Part shown: piece after piece, positions 34,173 through 42,028 of the stretch
Numbering within the stretch: position 1 is the first letter of the stretch
Layout: each line of letters opens with the position of its first letter
Source: Candidatus Uabimicrobium amorphum
GTDB taxonomy: Bacteria > Planctomycetota > Uabimicrobiia > Uabimicrobiales > Uabimicrobiaceae
Reading direction: 5' to 3'
Length of the DNA stretch: 64,000 bases
Assembly: GCF_009002475.1 (NCBI RefSeq)
Contig: NZ_AP019860.1
Span: 2,666,001 to 2,730,000 of the forward strand
Notes under the pieces: generated by a model
The model's input: only the letters and a program-made list of their open reading frames with translations
Told to the model about the DNA's origin: nothing
Database searches by the model: none
Made by a program: the position numbers and the translations under genes

Positions 34173-34580
34173 CTATTTTTTTGTTCTGTTTTTTAATTCT
34201 TGTTCAATGAATTTTTGTAATTCTTGCGAAGCTATTTGCCTTTTTTCATCTAACCATACCGTACTTTTTTGTTGCAATATAATTTTTATAGTTGGTGGGC
34301 AAACAAGTAGGTTTATTCCATCAACTTCTCTAGTCAAATGTTTGTATTTGCACAGCATTGGCAGAGCTTCTTCTCCTTGGGCAATTAACTTTCTCGCAGC
34401 CTGCGTATACTCAAAGAAATTTGAAGATGTTAGGGAAATAATAAGCTCATAAATTTCCTTATTATCCTCTTGCTCCGGATACGCGTACACCCCCGCTACT
34501 TGTATGTTTTTATTGGGTTTAAAGCAGCAAGCGGCTAGGCAAACAAGTATAAAAAGCATCAATAAATTTCTAACAATCAT
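34173..34580 (-). CDS. Small predicted lipoprotein of unknown function
   Basis: ATG at 34580 gives 135 residues beginning with a signal peptide and lipobox LAAC; the longer frame begins with TTG at 34622 and would bury the signal peptide. The mature part has a helix-rich region (SSNFFEYTQAARKLIAQGEEALPML) reminiscent of a single HEAT/Armadillo unit, and a charged C-terminal helix. It lies 13 bases before the GCS2-CBS gene in the same direction. No family is recognised. Confidence 0.7.
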   Translation of the reverse strand: MIVRNLLMLFILVCLAACCFKPNKNIQVAGVYAYPEQEDNKEIYELIISLTSSNFFEYTQAARKLIAQGEEALPMLCKYKHLTREVDGINLLVCPPTIKIILQQKSTVWLDEKRQIASQELQKFIEQELKNRTKK

Positions 34581-34674
34581 GACAACTAGAGTACTCCCTT
34601 TTATTGGTAGTTTTGTTTTCAACTCAATCTAAATTAATTTTGATGTATTTTTTGGGCTTTGACAATACAACTTT

Positions 34675-35031
34675 TTAGTGAAGAAGTTTTGTCAACAATT
34701 CTTCTAATTGCTTTGTCGATATTGGTTTTGACATAAAATAGCACAGTTCATTTTGCGGAATATTCTGAATTTCTTGAGCACACAAATCATATGGAGTAAG
34801 AATGACAACCGGTATATCCTCTGCCATTTCAAAAAAATTGCTAAGTTCACTGTATAAGCATCCAATAGAATTGAGGTCAAGTACAACGACATCCGCTTGT
34901 CCAAACCTAATTCGTTCAACCAATTCCTGTGTTTTTTGCAATAAAATCAAGTCAAAGTTGTGTTTGTTTAACAACCTATACAATGCATTTCCTGAGTTTT
35001 TATCTGAACTATAAAGAAGCAGTTGGCTCAC
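34675..35031 (-). CDS. Stand-alone response-regulator receiver domain
   Basis: 118 residues forming only a CheY-like receiver. The phospho-acceptor aspartate is in VVVLDLNS, the switch threonine in VVILTPYD and the conserved lysine in SKPIS. The acidic pocket is reduced: SSDKNS supplies one aspartate where two acids are usual. There is no output domain, so it would act by binding a partner. It lies 94 bases upstream of the lipoprotein gene and heads the leftward cluster. No histidine kinase is nearby. Confidence 0.85.
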   Translation of the reverse strand: MSQLLLYSSDKNSGNALYRLLNKHNFDLILLQKTQELVERIRFGQADVVVLDLNSIGCLYSELSNFFEMAEDIPVVILTPYDLCAQEIQNIPQNELCYFMSKPISTKQLEELLTKLLH

Positions 35032-35207
35032 TGTAAATGTACTCCAGTATACAAACTATAACTATTTTACTCCACAAAATTATGGGAAATCATAACTTGA
35101 CTTTTACTAGCGCATTGTTATAGAATTTCACTAGGATTTAATTTAAAAAATATTGCAATATTTTTCCAGATAAAACTCACAATATATTTTAGTATTCATT
35201 ATACATA

Positions 35208-35963
35208 ATGTTGACAAAAACACACGAAAAATATTTGAAGCAACTGCACCAAAAAAAATACCGCCGATTATCACAAGAATTTCTAGTGGAAGGTATTCGT
35301 ATTTGCGAAGAGCTAATTGCCTCAAATTACAAAGTACAACAAGTTTATTTTAACGAAGAACTCTTAAAAAACTCTCGTGGAAAAAAGTTGTTGGATAACT
35401 TTCAACAAAAAAATGTTCTCGCAACAGCAATATCTAGAGAAAAATTAGCAAAGCTATCGACAACAACAACACCATCACCGATTATCGCACGTGCTAAACA
35501 AAAACGACATGAACTAGCATTGGGAACAAGCGAAAAATTTGTTGTTTTAGAAAACGTATCTGACCCAGGAAATGTAGGAACTATTATCCGAACGGCAGAA
35601 GCTTTTAATTGGGACGCAGTGATTCTTATTGGGGAAAGTGTGGAGTTATATAATCCCAAAATTGTACGTTCTACAATGGGATCTTTGTTTCGTCAACCAG
35701 TATTTTATTCTTCCATACCCAACTTATTGTCCTGTTTTGAGGACATGGGTGTATCCTATATAGTCACCTCTGTTGATGGAGGTTCTGACCCTAAGAAAAT
35801 TGAAGTACCTACGAAAAGGGCTGTTTTTTTAGGAAGTGAAGCACACGGCGTAAGTTCTAACATTGAGAAAAAAGCGCACCACAAAGTGCAAATACCGACG
35901 CAAAACGTTGAATCTCTTAATATAGCTATCGCCGGAGGAATATTATTATACCTATATTGTTGA
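35208..35963 (+). CDS. TrmH/SpoU-family RNA 2'-O-methyltransferase
   Basis: 251 residues. An N-terminal substrate-binding domain of the SpoU_sub type (EFLVEGIRICEELI) precedes the SPOUT trefoil-knot methylase with LENVSDPGNVGTIIRTAEAF, YNPKIVRSTMGSLFRQPV, LGSEAHGVS and QNVESLNIAIAG, the three diagnostic SpoU motifs. It uses SAM to methylate a ribose in rRNA or tRNA; the length and N-domain resemble RlmB/TsnR-type enzymes. Start ATG 35208 lies within a short CATTAT/ATAATG inverted repeat. A 405-base non-coding gap follows. Confidence 0.93.
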   Translation: MLTKTHEKYLKQLHQKKYRRLSQEFLVEGIRICEELIASNYKVQQVYFNEELLKNSRGKKLLDNFQQKNVLATAISREKLAKLSTTTTPSPIIARAKQKRHELALGTSEKFVVLENVSDPGNVGTIIRTAEAFNWDAVILIGESVELYNPKIVRSTMGSLFRQPVFYSSIPNLLSCFEDMGVSYIVTSVDGGSDPKKIEVPTKRAVFLGSEAHGVSSNIEKKAHHKVQIPTQNVESLNIAIAGGILLYLYC

Positions 35964-36011
35964 CAGTAAAAAATTTTTTTTCAAACAAAGAGAAGTTATT
36001 TTTAGTATCAT

Positions 36012-36029
36012 TTAGAGAAGCAATCCCAC
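36012..36029. repeat. Short palindrome in the gap after the TrmH-family gene
   Basis: ATCCCA and TGGGAT surround CATTG, forming a near-perfect palindrome about 50 bases after the methylase stop. It may act as terminator for that gene, although no T-run follows. Confidence 0.3.
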
Positions 36030-36242
36030 ATTGTGGGATGAGGGTATAGTAGTATTCCCAAAGAGAATTAACTCTTAAAGCTAAAATTAGTCCGTGTAAA
36101 ATTAAACCATTTTTAGCAAACTACTAAGTCTAGGACAGATTACTACACTAAAAGCGTTTCATATTTTTTTTAAAGTTTGGAACCATTTTTGCACAGTAAC
36201 AAGGCTGTTGGGGCAAACTGCTTTTGGAATAGTTAAAAATAC

Positions 36243-36354
36243 TACTCAAAAATTTGAGTACAAGTTTTTCGATTTGTGTTTATACAAAATCACATCGAGT
36301 AATGATTCCTCCCCACATAATAAAATTGTATGGGGTCCCCTTGTTACAAATCGA
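36243..36354 (+). promoter_or_regulatory. Structured leader candidate before the TPR lipoprotein operon
   Basis: This is the 3' part of a 405-base gene-free stretch (35964-36368). TACTCAAA (36243-36250) pairs with TTTGAGTA (36253-36260). TCGATTTGT (36269-36277) pairs over a 68-base distance with ACAAATCGA (36346-36354), whose end touches the Shine-Dalgarno GAAAGGACG. Inside that helix, CCCCA (36311-36315) and TGGGG (36331-36335) form another stem. The arrangement could form a leader RNA that controls access to the ribosome binding site. No known riboswitch class is recognised. Confidence 0.4.
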
Positions 36355-36368
36355 TGAAAGGACGTAAT

Positions 36369-37208
36369 ATGAAGCACCTGGTACTTGCAATAATTGTAGC
36401 ATTCTTATTGACAGGTTGCACTCTTCTCAACTCTACAAATGGCGATGCAACAACACCACAAAAGCCTTTGTCTAGTGTAAATGAACACGAACTGGGCAAA
36501 GTTGCATATGCCAAAGGGGATTATTCGCGAGCACTACAATACCAAACTCAGTGGCTTGTCAAGTATCCTGATGACGCGTACGCTTTTACTGAAAGAGGAT
36601 TAGTAAATAGCAAACTAAACAAGAGTGAATCGGCAATTTCTGATTTTTCCAAAGCAACCGAATTGCTACCTAATGCCCTGAGACCTCGTATTTACAAATG
36701 CGCCGAGCTGGCGAAAATGGGAAGAGAAGGCGAAGCGCGAGGTTTGCTAGAGCAGGTAATGTCCGACCCTAACTTTTCGCAAATATCACCATATGAAAAG
36801 TTCTTGGCTTACTCTTTAGATGGCCAGTTCAAAATCAAAGCAGGACTGCACACAGATTCTTTGCCATCTCTAAACAACGCACTACGCACATTTAATAGTA
36901 ACACTCATGTTTTTGTTGCAAAAAACAGCCCTTTTATCAATCGTTTAGTCGTATACAACCGTGCAGTTGTACTCAATAAAATGGGTGACTATCCTCGGGC
37001 TGCCGATGACATGGAACTGTACATAAAAATCAGTCAAAAAGCAAAAATACGCATTAGTTCGAAAGACTACGCACGCTTGGCCATTGCTTACTATCTGGCT
37101 GAAGAGTACGATAAATGTAGAGCTGTTCTAAAACTCGTTTCTCCTAAAGACCGAGAGATGCTAGCTCAAACTTTGGAGGATGATATGTTTTTGGACAGTG
37201 AATACTAA
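36369..37208 (+). CDS. TPR-repeat lipoprotein
   Basis: ATG 36369 with AAAGGACG starts a signal peptide and lipobox LTGC (Cys about 17); the upstream in-frame extension from 36330 would hide it. 279 residues. At least four tetratricopeptide repeats follow, for example ELGKVAYAKGDYSRAL and YNRAVVLNKMGDYPRAAD. TPR lipoproteins scaffold envelope complexes. It heads a run with two exported coiled-coil proteins, ExbB-, ExbD- and TonB-like genes, a layout known from other Gram-negative energised envelope complexes. Confidence 0.88.
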   Translation: MKHLVLAIIVAFLLTGCTLLNSTNGDATTPQKPLSSVNEHELGKVAYAKGDYSRALQYQTQWLVKYPDDAYAFTERGLVNSKLNKSESAISDFSKATELLPNALRPRIYKCAELAKMGREGEARGLLEQVMSDPNFSQISPYEKFLAYSLDGQFKIKAGLHTDSLPSLNNALRTFNSNTHVFVAKNSPFINRLVVYNRAVVLNKMGDYPRAADDMELYIKISQKAKIRISSKDYARLAIAYYLAEEYDKCRAVLKLVSPKDREMLAQTLEDDMFLDSEY

Positions 37209-37290
37209 GTATCATTTCGTTCATAACCGACATATCAATATTGCAAAGTAGAATATCAATTACGTTAACTACGAAACTAAGGAGTTTAAA

Positions 37291-38382
37291 ATGCGGTATT
37301 TGTTGAATGTATGTCTGCCTATTCTTCTATGCCTCTCTCTTACATCTGCATTTGCTCAAGAAGATACGATTCGTGAAGAACTAGATCGTAGAAAAAGAGA
37401 TTTTGAGAAAGAAAAGGCGCTAGGTAAACTAAACAATGTACGCTCTGGAGTCATTCCCAAGCAATGGTCTATCAAAAAAGAAGTGGAAACTATCGAGAAA
37501 TCTTTGGATAGTTACAACCCTCTTATCGAGTCATTGGAAGAAGCAAACAGCGATTTAAAAACAGATTTGGCAAATTATTTGAAAAACCCAAATAATAAAG
37601 TACTTGCAGCCAAAATTACCCACAAAATGTCCAAGTATGCAAAAAAAATTGTATGGAATGTGGACAAAATAACTAGTTCTCAAGATGTACTACTATCTGT
37701 ATTTACCGAACTAAATCGCAAACTGAATAAATTCAATCGCGAACTAGAATACAAGAATAATGACTTAAAGGAACAAGTTAATCGCCATAAAAAAGAAGAA
37801 AAAAAACTAAATAACCAGCTTATACGCTTGAGTAAACAAATAAAGTCAACAACTGATCCAAAAGAAAAAGAAAAACTGACACGTACATTTCGCCGTACCT
37901 ACCGCAAATTCAATATAAACGCACGTTACAAGCAAGGGCTTTCGCGTAACCAAGAAAACTATGAGTCATTAACAAAAAATCTTGGATCACTAGTTAAAAT
38001 GTTTTCTATTCTCCATCAATCTTTTAGCTCATTGATTGAGAATTTAGAAGCAGAGAAAAATTATTTACTAGATAATATTCGCCTACAAGCAGATTCTCTA
38101 CACGTACAAAGATTGGTACACGAAGGGATCACCGATGGTAGCCGTGCAGTTGTGAATGTCACAAAAAAATTGGCCACTTTATACGCTCAAGTAGAAGGAT
38201 TTGCCAAAGTACACGAAAAAATCAACCGTGATATGGCGAGATTTTCTGATACCAGTAGAATACTATCTGCTGTTGTCGACGAACTTGAAAGAGCACCTTT
38301 CCAAGCGAATCAACCTTTGAATGATGCAATTGATCATTTTGCAGAACAAGAAGAATCTGATGATGAAGAGGAGAATGAATAA
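37291..38382 (+). CDS. Exported coiled-coil protein 1 of an ExbB/ExbD-linked operon
   Basis: 363 residues with a signal peptide ending AFA-QE (about residue 23). The mature protein is almost wholly helical with long heptad-like coiled coils (about 35-80, 130-200, 240-290), and an acidic tail. The order with downstream ExbB/ExbD recalls DUF3450-type periplasmic coiled-coil proteins paired with ExbB clusters, but I cannot confirm membership. Its stop codon overlaps the next start (TAATG), so the two proteins are probably made in equal amounts. Shine-Dalgarno AAGGAG precedes ATG 37291. Confidence 0.82.
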   Translation: MRYLLNVCLPILLCLSLTSAFAQEDTIREELDRRKRDFEKEKALGKLNNVRSGVIPKQWSIKKEVETIEKSLDSYNPLIESLEEANSDLKTDLANYLKNPNNKVLAAKITHKMSKYAKKIVWNVDKITSSQDVLLSVFTELNRKLNKFNRELEYKNNDLKEQVNRHKKEEKKLNNQLIRLSKQIKSTTDPKEKEKLTRTFRRTYRKFNINARYKQGLSRNQENYESLTKNLGSLVKMFSILHQSFSSLIENLEAEKNYLLDNIRLQADSLHVQRLVHEGITDGSRAVVNVTKKLATLYAQVEGFAKVHEKINRDMARFSDTSRILSAVVDELERAPFQANQPLNDAIDHFAEQEESDDEEENE

Positions 38383-39209
38383 TGAGAAATCTATTTTTGA
38401 TGATGTTATTAGTTTTCTTTGTGGGTCTTAGCACCTCTTGGGCACAAGAAGAAGACCTTTCTGATGTTTTTGAAGAAGTAGGACTAGAAGAAGACAATGG
38501 TGCTACAGAAGAAAAAGCTGATGAGAAAACCGATGAAGAAGCAATGGAGCCATATGTCGAAGAGGCAAGCGAAGAAAATTTCAAAGAAGAAAAAGACATT
38601 CGCGAATTTGCGGAAACACTAGACAGCGACAAAAAGTCTGCTCTTGATTCTCTTCCAAAAGTAAATGAGGATGAAAGCAAAGAAATCAGCCGTCTTTTTG
38701 AAAAGGCAGCGAAAAATTATAATGATATTCTAGAAAATCGTCCTGAAGCAGAAATGCGCACAAACGAAGAGCGTTTAAAAGCGAATAAAGGGCTTCTTAG
38801 AGATAATCGCGACAAACTGGCCACCAGCCAAAGCGACTTACGCCGTGTAAAGTTAGCCTATATTAAGCGTTTTCTAATTTTGAAAAACTCTTACAAGAGA
38901 GGTGCTTTCACTAAAGAGACTTATGACCTAGAGCTAGCAAAACTTGCAAAATCTTATGAATTTAAGATTCGTTCTCTTGTAGAAGATAAAGACTACTACA
39001 GAGGACAAACTAAGCAAACAGCGGAAAGAGTCAAGGCTCTAGACGAATTAAATCGTATCAACCGTATTATGAATCCCAAAAAAGCACGCGCCAAAACTGC
39101 AAAAAAGAAAAAGCCTCTTACTGAACTAGAAAAAATGATGAAAAAAGTTCAGTCTACAGGCGACTGGTTTGATGTAAAAGACGTGTGGGATGCACCTGAC
39201 CGCAACTAA
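38382..39209 (+). CDS. Exported coiled-coil protein 2 of the same operon
   Basis: 275 residues starting in the TAATG overlap with the previous gene. Signal peptide ends SWA-QE. An acidic, Glu-rich low-complexity stretch (about 22-75) precedes a helical coiled-coil region (about 95-225) and a Lys-rich then DWFDVKDVWD C-terminus. No recognised family. The pairing with the preceding exported coil and with ExbB/ExbD downstream suggests that both are periplasmic parts of one machine. Confidence 0.8.
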   Translation: MRNLFLMMLLVFFVGLSTSWAQEEDLSDVFEEVGLEEDNGATEEKADEKTDEEAMEPYVEEASEENFKEEKDIREFAETLDSDKKSALDSLPKVNEDESKEISRLFEKAAKNYNDILENRPEAEMRTNEERLKANKGLLRDNRDKLATSQSDLRRVKLAYIKRFLILKNSYKRGAFTKETYDLELAKLAKSYEFKIRSLVEDKDYYRGQTKQTAERVKALDELNRINRIMNPKKARAKTAKKKKPLTELEKMMKKVQSTGDWFDVKDVWDAPDRN

Positions 39210-39257
39210 AGTACTGTTATTTTGCAAACTGTTATACTCCTTAATTTCGGAAAATTA

Positions 39258-39290
39258 TAGAGTGCGCTTGTTTAACACAAGTGCACTCTA
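39258..39290 (+). terminator. Strong stem-loop between the coiled-coil and ExbB-like genes
   Basis: AGAGTGCGCTTGT (39259-39271) pairs with ACAAGTGCACTCT (39277-39289) with a single G-U pair and a 5-base loop, extended by one A-T pair. Only a short AT-rich tract follows. It sits 33 bases before the exbB-like start, so it may partly terminate transcription or set the ratio of upstream to downstream products. Confidence 0.6.
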
Positions 39291-39322
39291 AACAGTATTT
39301 TACTTAGAATGGTTTTTCTACT

Positions 39323-40054
39323 ATGTTATACCCCTACATTCAAGAGGCTGGCTTACTGTGGATGTCGCCGATTATATTTCTTTCTTTTATCGGCCTAGCA
39401 ATCACAATAGAGAGAATTTGTTATTGGATTACCCAAAAGCAAAAATCATTTGGAAGAAAAAAGAAACTTCAACAGATTTTTGCCGACCCATTTTCCGCAA
39501 CCAAAGTTGCTGAGATTTGTCGCAACACTCAAGACAATTTGCTACTAGTAATTGGCCAGTTTGTGATGAATTACAATGCCATGACTTTAGAATTGGCCGA
39601 GAGAAAAACGCAAATGTTTGCTGATAAAAAAATAAACGAGAGTCGCCAATTTCTCGATATTCTTGGTCTAATTTCTAGCATTGCCGGAACACTTGGGCTT
39701 ATGGGAACAGTTGTTGGTATTTCCCAAAGTTTTAAAACACTTGCACGTGAAGATCCCAAAGGACTAGCATCTTCTCTTTCCACGGCGATGTACACCACCA
39801 TTGGTGGAATTATTCTATTCTTGATGTCGTATTTATTTTTGTTTTTCTTTAACAAAATTTCCAATCGTTTCGAAGATGATATTGATGAGAATATTCAACG
39901 GGTCAAAGACTTACTAGAGGACCAAGAAAAATCACAGCCGATTATATTCCAAGAACAGGAAGTAATTCCCTCTATAGAAGAACCGCAACCGCAAAGTATT
40001 CCCTCTTCGGAAGTGGTAGAAGAAAAAGTAAAGATTTATGAGAAAGAAGCGTAG
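39323..40054 (+). CDS. MotA/TolQ/ExbB-family proton channel protein
   Basis: 243 residues with three membrane helices (about 10-32, 110-135, 155-180). The conserved LGLMGTVVGISQSFK and SSLSTAMYTTIGGIILF motifs line the channel in ExbB/TolQ proteins. With ExbD it uses proton-motive force to drive an envelope partner. The C-terminal 40 residues are Glu/Pro-rich and cytoplasmic. The end overlaps the exbD-like start by 17 bases. Whether it is functionally Exb, Tol or gliding-motor-like cannot be told from sequence. Confidence 0.93.
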   Translation: MLYPYIQEAGLLWMSPIIFLSFIGLAITIERICYWITQKQKSFGRKKKLQQIFADPFSATKVAEICRNTQDNLLLVIGQFVMNYNAMTLELAERKTQMFADKKINESRQFLDILGLISSIAGTLGLMGTVVGISQSFKTLAREDPKGLASSLSTAMYTTIGGIILFLMSYLFLFFFNKISNRFEDDIDENIQRVKDLLEDQEKSQPIIFQEQEVIPSIEEPQPQSIPSSEVVEEKVKIYEKEA

Positions 40055-40469
40055 ACACAGACAAGCACAAGAGCAAGCAGGCATGTCCACCGAAATGATG
40101 GTGGATGTACTCTTTATATTGCTAATTTTCTTTATTCTCATCTCAAACATAAAGAAAGATAGTGTGAAGATCAAAGCAGCAAAGGTAGACAAACAGAAAT
40201 CTGCAGGTTCCGATAAAAAAACCAAAGAATATGTTTTAACCATAGATAAAAAGAATAACATTTACTTCAATAACAAAAAAATATCGATGAAAGAGTTACT
40301 CGCTTCTTTGAAAAAAGCGAAGAAAGACACACCTAAAGATCACAATCCTGTTATTATGTTACGTACGGATGCGAGTTCTTCTAGTGGTAATTTGCTGGAA
40401 GTATTTCTCTATCTTGACCAAGCGGGTTTGTCAGATAATGTCCAATGTGAAATAGATAGTAAATCGTAG
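40038..40469 (+). CDS. ExbD/TolR-family protein
   Basis: 143 residues. A basic N-terminus, then one membrane helix with MVDVLFILLIFFIL whose aspartate is the proton-carrying residue of the family, then a small periplasmic domain with the typical LRTDASS strand and a C-terminal helix. It pairs with the overlapping ExbB-like gene. The next gene encodes the TonB/TolA-like energy transmitter, which starts at or within 12 bases of this stop. Confidence 0.93.
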   Translation: MRKKRRHRQAQEQAGMSTEMMVDVLFILLIFFILISNIKKDSVKIKAAKVDKQKSAGSDKKTKEYVLTIDKKNNIYFNNKKISMKELLASLKKAKKDTPKDHNPVIMLRTDASSSSGNLLEVFLYLDQAGLSDNVQCEIDSKS

Positions 40470-40480
40470 TGAGAGAAAAC

Positions 40481-42028
40481 ATGAGAATCTTACATCAACC
40501 AAATATCAAATACTACGCTATTTTTTTAGCGGTTTCCGGTGTCATTCACTATGTTCTGTGTTTTTTACCTTGGGAAAAGAAGAAGGTGAAAGTAAATGTT
40601 GCTGCTGTTGTCAAAGCAGCGATTAAGAAAAAAGAAGAAAAACCACAAGAAAAGCCAAAAGAAAAACCGCAAAAAAAGCAAGTCGATTTACAAAAGAAAA
40701 AAGACAAAGAAGAGTTAATCCGCTATCGCGAAAATCTAGAGAAAAAATTACGTGATGAGCTAATCAATAAGCTCAAGAAAATCGAAGCGGAAAAGAAAAA
40801 AGAAATCGACGAAATAAAAAAAGAACTCACCAAGGAACAAATACAAAAACGCAAAGAGTTAGAACAACAAACGGCGGAACAACAAAAAATCAGCCAAGAA
40901 CTGATGAAAAAGTTGACGCAGATCAACCAGAAAATGCAAGAAATAAAAAAGCAAGAACAGCAACAACAACGCGAATTTACGAAGAAAATGCAAGAAGTCG
41001 AGCGCAAAAACGAACAAAAAATGCAGGAAAAACTCGCCAATTTAGAGCAAAAAAATCGCGAAAAAATGAACGAAATGCAAAAAAAAGTCAACGACGAACA
41101 ACGTAAACTGCAAAATCGAAAAAAGCAACTCGACATGTTAGCGAGAAAGCAAAAAGAAGAGCTCGAAAAGACCAAAGAAGAGCGCGAACAAAATCGCAAA
41201 AACCTCGAAGACTATAAACGCAAAATAGCCAAAGCTGTTAAAAACAAAATGCGCGAACAAGAAAAAGAAAATCGCGAGAAAATACAAAAAACTCTTGATG
41301 AAGAACGCAAGAAGTTAGCTTTGGAGAAAACAAGGCTCGAAAAAGAAATTCTCCAACAAAAACGCATGTTGGAACAAGCACAGCGTTTGTCTAAGAAAAA
41401 TCGTCGTAAAAAAGAGCGTGAAATCATCAATAAACAATGGAAATTTCTCGAAAGAGTACGTGTTGATTCTCTTGAGGAACATCAAAAATACATACGCAAC
41501 TTTTCGACAACCTCCAAGGGAGACACGGTTGTTCCCGCACTAAACTTTTTCGACAATCGTTTTCTCAAAGATATGCCAGAAGTCACCAGGTTCCACAAGA
41601 TGCAACTTATTGCCTATCCATCGAGTATGTCGTATTTTATAAAAGTAAATCTCGATGAGAGAAGTTTATCGCGACGCTATGTAAAAATGAAGGATGAAAA
41701 CTACTTTCGTAAATTTAACGAAAGAACCATTGACATTTCTCCTGAGATACTACCGAAAATCGCACGCGAAGTTAAACGCGCAGGAGTATATAATTACAGT
41801 GACGGAAAGCTGAATTTCTTCATGTTATTACCGCACAGTACTGCCAAGTACTTAGCATGGAAAGAGACAACCGTATGTAAAAAACACGGTCATGATCCCA
41901 AAAACGTGCGCATCTGTAACAGCTACTTCAGCAAAACACGTCATGGACATTGGAGTTTAATCGTCCGTAGTTTAGTTCTAAAGGGTGGACGAACCGTTAG
42001 TGTGGAAGATTTTGAAGAACGATGGTAA
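40481..42028 (+). CDS. TonB/TolA-like envelope-spanning protein with long charged coiled coil
   Basis: One N-terminal membrane helix (about 10-27) is followed by a KPQEKPKEKPQKK segment of TonB style, then a Lys/Glu/Gln coiled coil of about 260 residues as in TolA, and a globular C-terminal domain of about 165 residues with no family that I recognise. The layout fits the third member of ExbB-ExbD-TonB systems, transmitting force across the periplasm. ATG 40481 follows GAGAG by 5 bases; GTG 40469, overlapping the exbD stop, would add four residues. The unusually long rod could span a wide periplasm. Confidence 0.8.
   Translation: MRILHQPNIKYYAIFLAVSGVIHYVLCFLPWEKKKVKVNVAAVVKAAIKKKEEKPQEKPKEKPQKKQVDLQKKKDKEELIRYRENLEKKLRDELINKLKKIEAEKKKEIDEIKKELTKEQIQKRKELEQQTAEQQKISQELMKKLTQINQKMQEIKKQEQQQQREFTKKMQEVERKNEQKMQEKLANLEQKNREKMNEMQKKVNDEQRKLQNRKKQLDMLARKQKEELEKTKEEREQNRKNLEDYKRKIAKAVKNKMREQEKENREKIQKTLDEERKKLALEKTRLEKEILQQKRMLEQAQRLSKKNRRKKEREIINKQWKFLERVRVDSLEEHQKYIRNFSTTSKGDTVVPALNFFDNRFLKDMPEVTRFHKMQLIAYPSSMSYFIKVNLDERSLSRRYVKMKDENYFRKFNERTIDISPEILPKIAREVKRAGVYNYSDGKLNFFMLLPHSTAKYLAWKETTVCKKHGHDPKNVRICNSYFSKTRHGHWSLIVRSLVLKGGRTVSVEDFEERW

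Noticed and set aside
40723..41199. Cys/Ser/Phe-rich ORF on the minus strand
   Set aside because: It is the reverse complement of the Lys/Glu/Gln coiled coil of the TonB-like gene; the odd composition is a shadow effect.
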